Shown: one piece after another, positions 1 to 10,205 of the stretch | Position numbering within the stretch: position 1 is the stretch's first letter | Layout of the letters: every line of letters begins with the position of its first letter | Assembly (NCBI GenBank): GCA_900175165.2 | Contig: FWWN02000492.1 | Location: forward strand, 1 to 50,243 | Reading direction: 5' to 3' | DNA: 50,243 nt | From: Rhizomucor pusillus | Taxonomy: Eukaryota; Mucoromycota; Mucoromycetes; Mucorales; Lichtheimiaceae | Program-made: the position numbers and the translations under genes | The notes under the pieces: generated by a model | What the model saw: only the letters and a program-made list of their open reading frames with translations | Databases searched by the model: none | Told to the model about the DNA's origin: nothing

Positions 1-246
1 CAAAGTATACTTTTGAACACCTACAAAATTGCCTTAGAGGTAAGCAGGTTTCGTGGAAACTCCCGGAGGAAGACCAAAAGCTCCAAATAGCGCTGTACAT
101 ACAGTACGACATAGAAGATTTGTAGACATTACATGTCACTGGGCAGGTTCACAAAAGATATTGTACTGCAGAACAGCATTCGATGTTCCGGATGTAGCAT
201 TGTCTTTGATAACAGGAAAGTTTTTGTTGAGATGCCTATAAAGTGA
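1..246 (+). CDS. 3' end of an unidentified gene (partial, cut by window edge)
   Basis: Two exons read as one frame: 1-39, then an intron 40-114 (donor GTAAGC, acceptor ATAG), then 115-246 ending in TGA. Both exons are in phase 0, giving a 56-residue C-terminus that ends FVEMPIK. It contains a CSGC pair (RCSGCSIVFDNRK), which could be half of a metal site. I do not recognise the family. Support comes from the intact frame across a consensus intron and from the position, about 0.6 kb upstream of the next gene in the same orientation. The rest of the gene lies left of the window. Confidence 0.45.
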
Positions 247-863
247 CCAAACCTCCTACATTTCTTTTTTCTCTTCATTTTCTACAGAAATAATGAAGAC
301 AAATGCAAGTGCATATCATTCTATCCAAGCAAGTCTCCTCTCTGTATGTAGAGGCATCCCTCCGTCCCGGGTGCTGCCTGCTGGTGCGCCGCCCCCTTTC
401 AAAATGTATTTTTCATACATTGTCCTTTCCCTTTTGCCCGCGTCTGCCCTGCCCCGACACGATCCGTGGTCCCCGCCAAGAGCGGGAAAACAATAAACTT
501 GTTTGCTTGTATTTACTTATGCGACGCGAGTCATCATTGCCTTCGATGTTCGACTATAGGTGTTACTCACTTTTTGCTGCGGCATCACCGACGTCTGGCG
601 ATCGTCTATTATGCATAGCGCACTCTCCATGATACCGTTGCTTTTTACTAGTAATAAACGACCAACATAATGCTGTATAAAACGATAGCACGGATTGTAT
701 CCTCGCAAAGAACATATTGCAACGTCAGGATCAAAGGCACCAAAGCAGTGTTACCCAATCACAGTGAGCAGAAGTGCACGCTTACTGCTGCGTTTCAAAA
801 TTTTTTATTTTCTAGGCTTGTTTTCCAGCAGCAAAGAACTGTCTCCTTTCTCGCTTCAACGAA
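247..863. other. intergenic region upstream of eEF1B
   Basis: No convincing coding frame. The short open frames here have no splice continuity or recognisable motif. A pyrimidine-rich stretch (about 410-470) is followed by AT-rich DNA. The proximal part presumably holds the promoter of the elongation factor gene at 864, but I see no clear TATA box. Confidence 0.5.
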
Positions 864-1632
864 ATGTCTTTGACCCTCGAGACTCCTTTGGCCTTCAAGG
901 TTCTTAACGGCTTCTTCGAAAACGCTTCTTACGTTCAGGGGTAAGTTCCACGTAAATTCTCGTTAATTCTTCGAAAGCAATGGCTAATGATTTCCCAATT
1001 AGCTACGAAGCCTCTGAAGCCGACAAGGCCGTCTTCGATGCTTTGCCCGAGGGTCCTTCCCCCTCCGTGTACCCCCACTTGGCCCGCTGGTACAACCACA
1101 TTGCCGCTGTCAAGGGCTACACTACAAAGTAAGATGCTTGGTCGCGATCAGTTACAGTACGACAAAGTGTATTAATCGATACGCGTTACATAGGGCTGCT
1201 GTCGAAGGTGCCACCACCGCCGCCAAGGCCGAGGCTGCCGCTGAGGATGATGACATTGATCTCTTCGGCTCTGAGGACGAAGAAGTTGATGAGGAAGCCG
1301 AAAAGCTCAAGGCCCAACGCCTTGCCGAATACAACGCAAAGAAGGCTGCCAAGCCCAAGCCTATCGCAAAGACCACCGTCACTTTGGATGTTAAGCCTTG
1401 GGATGACGAGACTGATGTCAATGCCATGACCGAGGCTGTCCGTGCCATCGCTATGGACGGCTTGTTGTGGGGCGGTTTCCAACACGTTCCCGTCGGTTAC
1501 GGTATCAAGAAGCTTCAGATCAACTGTGTCGTTGAAGACGACAAGGTTGCCATGGACGACTTGACCGACAAGATTATGGAATTGGAAGACTATGTTCAAT
1601 CTGTCGACATCGCTGCCATGCAAAAGATCTAA
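864..1632 (+). CDS. EFB1: translation elongation factor eEF1B, beta/alpha (nucleotide-exchange) subunit
   Basis: Guanine-nucleotide exchange factor that recycles eEF1A-GDP to eEF1A-GTP during translation elongation in the cytosol. Three exons: 864-940, 1003-1128 and 1194-1632, with introns of 62 and 65 nt. The start ATG gives [18 protein letters not shown]. Residues 1-65 are the GST-C-like N-terminal part. An acidic linker with the family hallmark [13 protein letters not shown] follows. The C-terminal exchange domain begins near [14 protein letters not shown], contains [20 protein letters not shown] and ends in the usual [15 protein letters not shown]. Length and motif order are normal for fungi. 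Strongly biased, C-rich codons in the last exon fit a highly expressed gene. Confidence 0.96.
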
Positions 1633-1766
1633 AATTCAACTATCCATTATCCGCACCCCTGAATCCACATTCAATAAAACTGTCCATTGCATTTTTTTCT
1701 GTGGAATGCTGTCTTCCTTTTTTTTCGTCCTTTGTTCTTTGCTATATTCTTCTATTCATCGTCGAT

Positions 1767-2548
1767 ATGAACCAGATTCTTAATGCTACAGACTACTATG
1801 CTGTTTTGGGCCTGAAGGAAACTGATGATCTGACAACTGCAGATATTAGGCACGCATATTTGAAGGTATGCGTCAAAGGATAATACACCTCGATGAATAC
1901 CAGCTTTATGACGGGGATACGTCTAGAGAAGCAGATATTGCCACCCGGATAAAGCGACAGATCAAGATTTAGCTACCGAGAGTTTTCAAGGTATGCATAC
2001 CTGGAATTCCGTTTAGCTAGCTGATACTCACCCCGTTGTTCACCATAAAGTCCTCACTGCCGCATATGACACACTTCGGGATCCTGTTCGCAGACGTCAA
2101 TATGATTTAGGTCTTCTTACAGAACGTCAAGACCATTATTTGGGTCCGGGCGATGTATTTGAGCAGCTACTGCTTCAGGTAAAATGATACCATTATTTGT
2201 CCTGCTTGTCTCATCTCACGCGTTTTATTTATCACCGTTAGGTTCTTCAAGAGGCATCTCAGTATCAGTGTCGAACCATGATGGCGTTACTTGGCAAGTT
2301 AATCTTTTGTTGTAAATTTGTTGATAAATGTCCTAAGACATCGGCTGTTTGACAGGTTCGCTAGTAATGAGTTACTGCAAGGAGGAAACCATGGAGTGGG
2401 TTAGAAACATGACATCATGTAAGTTTTTCACAGGGCTGCAATGCTCTAAATTCTGATCGCCTCGTCTTCAATAGTGCCTCAAAGGCAATTCAAATCTCTC
2501 CAAACACAGGCGGCAAAACTACGAGAAATGTTTACCAGTCTTCTTTAA
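1767..2548 (+). CDS. small J-domain (DnaJ/Hsp40-type) protein
   Basis: Putative Hsp70 co-chaperone of 159 residues in six short exons: 1767-1865, 1927-1990, 2051-2178, 2242-2293, 2356-2418 and 2475-2548. The J domain starts at DYYAVLGLKETDDLTTADIR. The obligatory HPDK tripeptide motif is split from helix II by intron 1 (CHPDKATDQD), and helix IV is represented by DTLRDPVRRRQYDLG. A helical tail of about 75 residues follows, without a Gly/Phe or zinc-finger region, so this is a class III (type C) J protein. Intron 4 has a GC donor (G|GCAAGT), which is required to keep the frame. The client and compartment cannot be read from the sequence. Confidence 0.8.
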
Positions 2549-2660
2549 CTATATTTTGCTAAATTGCGATTTGTACTTCTATCATGGATTAATTGGCCTT
2601 AATAACTGTGAAAAATGTATTAGTATAAGCCATTCTTATTTTTACGCGTATTACGTCTGG

Positions 2661-3132
2661 ATGAAATTGATATCTATTGATTCGGATAACCTAAAAAGTC
2701 GACATATTGTTACTGGATATGGTGAATTATTGAGGGCTGTCGTAATCAGGAACTTCCGGCAGATTCAATAGCTCACTAATAACGCTTTGAGACAGAATAT
2801 CAGTATGTAATGAGCCCATAGGACTCCTCCTGGTCGTTTGCAGTTCATCCCTAGCGCTTGCTGTCCGAGCATACTATCTCTGTTGATGCTCACCGGATGA
2901 TGATCTACGAACTGAGTAGCGTTTCTGGAAATTCAGGGCATTTTCAGATATACAAACCGTCATTAGAAACTCCTCTAGTTATCCAAGTAAGGTTTTAAAT
3001 GATTCAGTTCTGTAATATTATTGATGGCACAACCTTCCAAGCCTAACATAGAAAAACAATATTTATAGCATGTCATCTCAAGTCTCAGCAGAATTCGTGA
3101 ACGCCGTAGATCTTTTCATTGCTCATTTTTGA
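2661..3132 (+). CDS. small hypothetical protein, three exons
   Basis: Gene model built from open frames bounded by splice signals: 2661-2741 (donor GTAATC), 2855-2986 (acceptor CTAG, donor GTAAGG) and 3052-3132 (acceptor ATAG, stop TGA). All junctions are phase 0. The model gives 97 residues beginning MKLISIDSDNLKSRHIVTG and ending NAVDLFIAHF. The middle exon has a soluble alternating pattern (HTISVDAHRMMIYELSSV). It fits between the J-domain gene stop (2548) and the convergent Prp46 stop (3210). I do not recognise the family, and the first exon is the weakest part of the model. Confidence 0.4.
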
Positions 3133-3209
3133 AATTGGGGCAAGTAAACGATGCATCATCCCATTTTTGCAGCATTACTGAGTCATACTGGATCATCAAA
3201 AAAGCTGCT

Positions 3210-4941
3210 TTATTGGTAAAATTCTTCGTCCTTGACAGCGTTTTCATCCTCTTTCCAAATCTTGATTGTTTTGTCGGCTTCACCAGTGATAAGACGAAGA
3301 CCAGTTCGATCGAACGTGCTGGCAAAGATACCAGCTTCAGCATCCAAAGAGCCAGGTTGCACGGTGGTCGTCAAGGATTGGAATTGGTATCCTGATCTCC
3401 AATCATGGAAGCCCATGGAGCCGTCATCACCTATGAGCATGTAAGCAACTGTTTCAATATAAATGCACTGTACGTATTTTTTAACGTACCTCCTGAGAAA
3501 ATGACACCATCTTGATTAATCGACAATGTATTTATAATCGATTTACGTCCTTCGTAATTTTGGATAAATGTTCCCTCAGGACATTTCCAGCCCTTGATAT
3601 TATCCGCACTTCCACTCACGAAACCGAACTCTGTAGGATGAATGGCCAATGCACGTACGCTCTTCTTGTGATGCGTCAAGACACCCATGGTCTTGCCAGC
3701 TGCCAAATCCCACAGTCGGATAGTGCTATCCATAGAACCTGTGATCACCTGCGGGTCCGCTTCTTGACATTTGACATCCGAAACTGTGCTGGTATGGCCC
3801 GTTAGGACGTGGACATTTTGTTTTGTTCGCATATCCCAGACCTGTATAACAAAAGCGTTAGTCTGAAAAATCCATAATTGCATATATCAGGGCACTTACA
3901 CGTGCTGTGGCATCACGGCCACTTGTTACAAGGACGTCAATGGTAGGATGGAGACTCAAGGAGTATACACCGGACAAATGGCCATGGTATTGCCGAATCA
4001 CCTTATTCTGCTCCAAGTCCCAGCATTTCACCATTTTATCTTCACCACAAGAGAATAGATAGGGATGTCGCGGTGAGACTGCTAAACCTCGTACTGTGCT
4101 GATGTGACCTGTCAATGATAATTTTAAAGTGCCGGAAGCAAGATCCCAGATCTACAAAATATATGTATATAAGCTTATACGTTATGTACAAATTGATGAA
4201 CAATTCCTACCTTAATGGTACGGTCACCAGCACCTGTTGCGAACCATTTGTTTCCTGGTTCCACCGTGACAGCGCGAACCCAACCCAAATGTCCACTGAT
4301 GACACGCATAAGCTTCCACGGCGCATGCCAGACTGGCCGAATAGTCTTTGCGCGTGCACGTCGCACCAATGACCCTGCAGCTGCTGGACTGTCTGCGAAA
4401 ATATCGGGTAGATCATTCTTTGTACGCAATGCAACAATGCCTTGTTTTGCTTTATCACTGTTATACAGATCAGTAACTTATAGTCGCAAAGTAAGCTCGA
4501 AATAACATACTCGACAGTTTTTTCTGGTAGCGTATCAATAAGCTTCTGTACAGAGCTACGGCGTTCTTCTTCGTCTGGTACATCCTCTATTTTAGGTGCT
4601 GTCTTCTTTTGTTTCGCTTTCTGTTGTGCTTCTTTCTGCTGTCTGATTAAAGCTTCGGGGAGAGTTCGTACATCTTCGTATTCATCGCGTATTTTGCTAG
4701 TGAGTTTGCTTCGTTGACTGAAACGATTGTTAATCATAAACCTCTCGCGCTGATGCAAGTCTTAGATCTACCTCTCGGGCTCGTCCATGGCAGCTTGGCC
4801 ATACGTATTAGTAAATAGCAATCTTGTTTTCTTTGCCGATCCAGATAGTAGGTCTTGCATTTTGTTAGTCGTGCCGCCGTCGACTTCCATTGTGGAGTCA
4901 TTCTCGGGTGCTGATCGTTTTGCTCTTACGGCAGCTACCAT
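3210..4941 (-). CDS. PRP46: pre-mRNA splicing factor PLRG1/Prp46 (WD40, NineTeen complex)
   Basis: Core WD40 protein of the Prp19/CDC5L (NineTeen) complex, needed for spliceosome activation in the nucleus. The start codon at 4941 gives [16 protein letters not shown]. The N-terminal ~150 residues are charged, with [12 protein letters not shown], and the linker before the propeller has the PLRG1-type ending [19 protein letters not shown]. Seven WD repeats follow, with clear GH...WD pairs such as [58 protein letters not shown] and the last [12 protein letters not shown]. It ends EEFYQ, as the family does. About six introns of 45-80 nt. The start lies 126 nt from that of the small gene at 5068, on the opposite strand, so they may share a promoter. 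Confidence 0.93.
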
Positions 4942-5067
4942 TTTGTGTTGAAAAAGGTTGGTGAAGCTCCAGAGCCAGCAACCCGTTTGAACATTTACAA
5001 CTCCGTTCAACCTTTTTCATGATGTGGTAAATATCGAGGCTTCCGTTATTCCTTGTAGCATAACTTT

Positions 5068-5301
5068 ATGAAATCTGCACAACGGTGGGATCTCGTGGGT
5101 ACTCGAAAGCCTACATCGCATCGTTATAATCCTATGCTATACGAGATTAATGAATTAATTGACCCAAACTTTGCAATTCAAGTAAGCAAATACTGATGGA
5201 CACCAATCCCAGATTCTAAGCAGTTTGAAATATCCAAACATAAAATTATTAAGTTTACAGCAGTAGCATGTTTTGGTAAAGTGGATAGAGCAGAATGGTA
5301 A
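5068..5301 (+). CDS. tiny two-exon hypothetical protein
   Basis: Exon 5068-5181 and exon 5224-5301 are joined by a 42-nt intron (donor GTAAGC, branch-like CTGAT, acceptor GCAG), phase 0. The predicted protein has 63 residues, starting MKSAQRWDLVGTRKPTS and ending FGKVDRAEW. It sits exactly between the divergent Prp46 start and the convergent stop of the Ral-like gene (43 nt apart), leaving room for little else. A distant resemblance to short mitochondrial COX-assembly proteins (the GKV..xxW ending) crossed my mind but is not strong enough to assign. Unrecognised otherwise. Confidence 0.4.
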
Positions 5302-5343
5302 GAAAGGGGCAAAGGAAAGTGAGCATAGAAAAGATAAAAGGAT

Positions 5344-6132
5344 TTAGAGAATAACGCAGCAGGAGCTTTTTTCAGGATTACTTGAATTTTGCTGCTTTAA
5401 CTTCCTATCACGGATCTGGCGCATCAGAACGGTGTAGACCTGCTCAACGTTTTGTCTTGTCTTGGCAGAAGTTTCAATGTACGGGCAGTTCCATTCACTG
5501 GCCAGAGCCTGTGCTTCACTACTTGAAACCTTGCGAAGATGGGCCAAGTCCACCTTGTTTCCTACCAGAATGAAAGGTACCTGAAGAAGGCGTATCGATT
5601 CAGATAAACCTGATTTTGGAACATTTTCTCTCTCGCAGTCATATTATTTTACCGTTTCATCATCGAGCACGCGCAGTATTTGGTCACGGAATTCCTGTGT
5701 ATGCTCCAAGGATTCAGACTCGCATACTGAAAAAACGCAAAGGAATCCTTCTCCAGAGCGGTAATAATTGTCACGAATCTAATTTCCAGTTTTAGTTCCA
5801 AATGCGTAAAGCTGCAAATGTTATAAACTTACTGCAGCGTACTCTTCCTGACCAGCAGTATCCAAAATATCGATTTGACATTCTTGCCCATCCAATACGA
5901 CCTTCTTTCTGTAAGCTGAAGCAAAAGCCATAATAAATAACACGAAAAAAAAAAATAGATATAGTAACAGAGCGGTGCAAGAATACCTACAATCTGCTTT
6001 TGTGGGATCGTACTCTTCGACGAAATCACCGTACATGTACTGCAATGTCAGAGCGGATTTGCCGACACCACCTGAGCCGACCATGATGACCTTATGCAAA
6101 GGCAATGTTTGTTTTGATTTGCTTTTCCCCAT
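5344..6132 (-). CDS. Ral-type small GTPase (Ras superfamily)
   Basis: Membrane-anchored Ras-family switch. The start at 6132 gives [20 protein letters not shown]1 is GSGGVGKS. The switch I/effector segment [14 protein letters not shown] has the Ral-specific KADSYRKK instead of the Ras ..EDSYRKQ. G3 is [21 protein letters not shown]4 is NKVD and G5 is ETSAK. The protein ends CCVIL, so the CaaX box is CVIL, with Leu last predicting geranylgeranylation, and an extra upstream cysteine. Four exons with phase-consistent introns; the first exon is 6132-5991. In animals Ral acts on the exocyst and vesicle traffic; that role here is by analogy. A divergent Ras/Rsr1 paralogue is the alternative, but the switch I sequence favours Ral. 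Confidence 0.87.
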
Positions 6133-6608
6133 TGTAGAGTCGCAGACAAAGAGCGGGAAGAAGAAACGGTGGAACCATTCCTTGTTGCACAGGGAGATGA
6201 ATGGCACAAGCTGGCAATTTCCTTTCCATCAGGGACGCAGTGTCTACATCATCATCCTGGGGGCCATAATTTAGAACAAGAGAAAAAGCTGGGATATGTC
6301 GTAAAACCTTGAACATCGATGTATTTTATGCATACTTTATGCGAGGATGCAGTATCAATGGGAAGGTGAAAATGTATTCGAGATGTGCTAATAGTCGTCG
6401 TTTTCATCCTCGACTAGCACGAGGTGCAACAACGTGCACTACAAGGGTCACCAAATCCGGATGATTCTGTATATATTTTCTTGCATTGAAGTTTTTAACG
6501 ATTTTCACAATATCTCGCGATTAACTTTTTGATATCTCCTTAATGGCTATTACATCCCCTGCAAGTACTTAGATGTCGATATCAAGGATATACAACTAGA
6601 CGGATTTA
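6133..6608. other. intergenic, between kinase 3' end and Ral-like gene start
   Basis: No coding frame with splice support is visible. The segment contains the promoter of the Ral-like gene and the 3' UTR of the upstream kinase gene. I see no repeat or RNA gene. Confidence 0.5.
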
Positions 6609-9600
6609 TTAAGAAATGATACATTGCTCATCGTGAAATGCTTTTCTGGATTTTGCAGCAGTATACGCTCGAGCCTTGTCGGCAGAAGATGAGGATCTGC
6701 TTTCCTGCAACGCAAGCGTGTGAGAGAGTAACGCAGGGTTTTCACTCAGCGCCCGCATCTCATGCGGTGAGAGTCCTAAAGTTTGCGCGTACTTCCGAAT
6801 GCTCTCTGCCTGGGGATGATTATCTAAGGAGTCATTAGATAGGCTTGCCATCCTTGCAAACTCAGGTTCCAGCGAGGGAGGTAACGATGCCTTTCGCCTC
6901 TGATGATTATATATCTTTGCTGAGAATACCGCCTAGAATCAATTATTTAGATACAAGACATGTCTATAGGGTATCCAGTTTAACTCACATCGTAAGATGG
7001 CTGTCTGTTTCTCACTTTTGGAGGACACGAAAAGGCATTGTGCTTGCAGTCTTCGTGGCAAATAAGGGAGCAAACTATTATTCCGGATGAACACTGTATC
7101 CTTTAGATGCAACTTGACGTGCATATTACCTGTACAAAGGATACCACCGTCATACATGAGTCCTTTGCAAACTTTACATTCGATATCTACAACGTTATTA
7201 ACGAGGAAGAAGATGTTCAATGTGAGTACATTTGTTTCGCATAAAGCATGTGAGCATTTGCACTTACGCTGAGAGCCAAAAGATGTCAACGTAAAACAAT
7301 GTAGGCCCTGTGTGATTCCATACTGGTTAGCTTCATGTGCATTCCTTGACCAATCCCGGTCGGTGGCACCGGATGAGCTACGACCAGTAGGACATTGATG
7401 CGAGTTTTCATCAGGAATTATGTTGTAGTAAATCCGTGGATATTGCAAGTTCTTTTCATTTTCGATGGTGACGGGCTCCTGAAGATGTGGTTGACAGGTT
7501 TCCGCGGTAGTCACGGACTCACGTGCACTTGCGACATTGGGCCTATTCTTCTTATCGTGCTGTTGAATCCATAGATGGGTTTTCAGCTCTGCCGCGCTAG
7601 GTCGTTTGCTCGGATCTTTCTGGAAACAGCGTATCAAAAAATCACGCATGTTATCTGAGACGTTGTCAGGCAAAGGAGGATAATCATCTTCCACAATGCG
7701 AAACATAGCAGACATTGGTATCAAGTCTGCATAAGGCGGTTTACCCGACACAAGCTCAATGAGCGTGCAACCTAGCGACCTAACAGGATACAGAATCATC
7801 AGTACAAGTGTTGAATGTAAGAAACAACACAAGGTTCACCATATGTCTGAGCTTGTAGAGGCTCCTTTAAGCGCAATAACTTCCGGTGCCACTGCAAAAT
7901 CAGTTAGTCTTGGATACGTAGCAGAATAGATGGGTATCTTATATGTCAACGTACTCCAGTTTGGCGTTCCCGATATAGAGTCATCTTCGTCTGATCCACA
8001 GTTGTCTTTAAGCTTCATATTCAAAGAGACACCGAAATCCGATAACTTCACATCGCCAGTCTTGGTCGTCAGAATATTTGCTGCCTTCAAATCGCAGTGG
8101 ACGACCTAGTGGATAGATGTAAATAAGTTTTGAATGGAAAATGAAATATAAAGAGCTCACCGAATTTGAGTGAAGATACTCCAGTCCATCAAGGATTTTT
8201 ATGCAAAACGAAGCAACGAGCTTCTCTGGAAAAGCACCAAATGCTTTCAAAGTGGACATCAACGAACCATTTTCCGCATACCTAAATTGCTCAACACATC
8301 AGTTGCATTATTATACGTTCTTATTAAAGACTTACTCGAGTACAATGTTGATATGATTCTTGCTGCGCACGAATCCTAGGTAGCTGATCACATTTTTGTG
8401 CGAAAGCTTCTTCAATAAACTGACTTCTTTCTATTTCCTTTGGTATTAATAGGATGCAAAAAAGTCAGATATAGAACCTTACCATTATATCCTGATCAAT
8501 CTCGTGATTATCATCAATTTGGATTCTTTTGACCGCCACAACTTCTCCTGTCGCAAGGTCGAGAGCTCTGACAAAATCTTTAATACGCATCCCCACGCTT
8601 GCAAAACGAATTGATTCTTACCTATATACGGATCCAAACTGTCCTTTTCCTATGCAGTTTCCTAATTGCTATATACATATATACACCTGCTTAATGAGCA
8701 GACGGGGCTAAGCAATACAGTATCTACAACTTACGTATTGGGAACTAGACGATCCGTCTGTGTTTTTCAAAGACAATTTTTCACGGAAAGCTGTTTTCCC
8801 ATCATCAGATGCTGCCACTTCGGCCAAACGTCGAGCATTTAGCCTGGGATGGACGCTTCCATGTGTCGTTGAAGCAACCGATGAAGCATTGATACTTGAT
8901 AACGTTTCATCAAACTCTTCTGTCCGTGGGACACTGCTGCATTCGCTATCGATAGAGTTCGATCGGGACATGCTCGTTATATAGTGAACAGCAGCATCCT
9001 GCTCACGTTGTGTCGGGCTTATAGTTGGTGCCGATGGTCTCCGGCCAGCGTTGAAATGTGCAGGAGGCAACAAACTCGATTCATGGCAGATAATAGATCG
9101 ACTTTTGCGACCCACATACGACGAAGGGTAGCCACCATGTCTCAGAGGAGATTTTGGCGGGCGGTCTATGCTACCGGTACTTGGTTGTCTTTGCCTTGGT
9201 TTTGGCGGGAATTGATAATTATCCATTACTGTTAGATAATAGTAGTCCTCTGTCTCGAGTGAATTTTGACTGAATATTTCGCGGACATCACGGTAACAAC
9301 CAGTTATTACATCTCCTTGCTGAAAGGCATTATCCTCAAGGTCGGCACACTCCTGAGTCGTCATGCTATTTCCAAAACTGGGGGTCGAGAGTGTGTCTCT
9401 TCCATGATTAATGGAGTACTCCCCTTTACTGCTTCCTCGATCATTATCATCATTGCTGCTAGTTTCATCACTACTGTAACAGAGGCGTGCAGTGGTTGAG
9501 GGTGGCTTCGTTTGTATGATGTCTCGCCCGAGTAAGAGGCTCGCAAGCTTGGCAACCATGTGCAGTACCTAGAGCACTTTAAGTGTTAATAGCAATCAAT

Positions 9601-10205
9601 TAACGGTAGGATTCAGTGTAAATGCTTACGGATATCATATCTTTCCCCTCAAAAAGATCAACCGCGTCGAATAATGCGCTATCCTGAATACCCAGCTGGC
9701 AGAAGAAATGGTTATGTCTGTGTCCCGCAATTACCTACTCCTGAACTGATCTCTAGACTCCTGTACCTGCCGAGCTGCATACAGAAACTTGACGATATTG
9801 TCCATCTGTAATAACTCCATGAGCATTGGCTTTATTTGAAGTATATTATTGGTTTGTTTTACCTTAACAAAAGATAAATCCTTTTGACCGACGTTTTTAA
9901 TGAGTCCTGGTCGTATCTTGTTGACAAGTCTAGCATAATTCTGCTTTATTAAACATAATCTCGCCAAGCATAAGATCGATCATTGACCAGTAAACTTGCC
10001 TACAGAGTAAAATACCATCTTGTAACTGACTATGCAGCTCTTTCACTGTGTCTACAGGATGCTCCAGAACATGCTCATTCAAAAATTCGATGACAATTTT
10101 TTGCTCTTCTTCGGGCATATATTTGAGTCTTGTATTGGTTTGACCGGAATCGCTCGCGGCAAATTTGCTCGGAAATGCGTGCGCCGCTGCTGTGCTGATA
10201 ATCAT
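6609..10205 (-). CDS. CH domain - Cdc7/SepH-type protein kinase - C1-like zinc finger
   Basis: Large multi-exon protein of roughly 850-900 residues. The N-terminus (10205 downward) carries a complete calponin-homology domain: LQDGILLCR joined to LVNKIRPGLIKNVGQK, then MDNIVKFLYAARQ, LGIQDSALFDAVDLFEGKD and MISVLQVLHMVAKLA. A disordered Ser/Pro-rich linker of about 280 residues (8708-9530) leads to a kinase domain opening YQLGNCIGKGQFGSVYR. It has HCDLKAANILTT, DFGVSLN, GTPNW-MAPEV and SDIWSLGCTLIELVSGKPPY, closest to S. pombe Cdc7, SepH and Cdc15 of the septation initiation network. After the kinase come a C1-like finger (HCFTLTSFGSQ ... CKVC ... CTVCSLICHEDCKHNAFSC) and a tail ending DEQCIIS. 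Intron 1 has a GC donor (9999-9998). The catalytic loop is HCD, not HRD. A role in septation or cytokinesis is inferred. Confidence 0.82.

Noticed and set aside
303..632. 109-codon frame upstream of eEF1B
   Set aside because: Starts in pyrimidine-rich promoter DNA, rich in Pro/Cys/Ser, no homology pattern.
1152..1623. Antisense open frames over eEF1B
   Set aside because: Shadow of the codon-biased last exon of the elongation factor.
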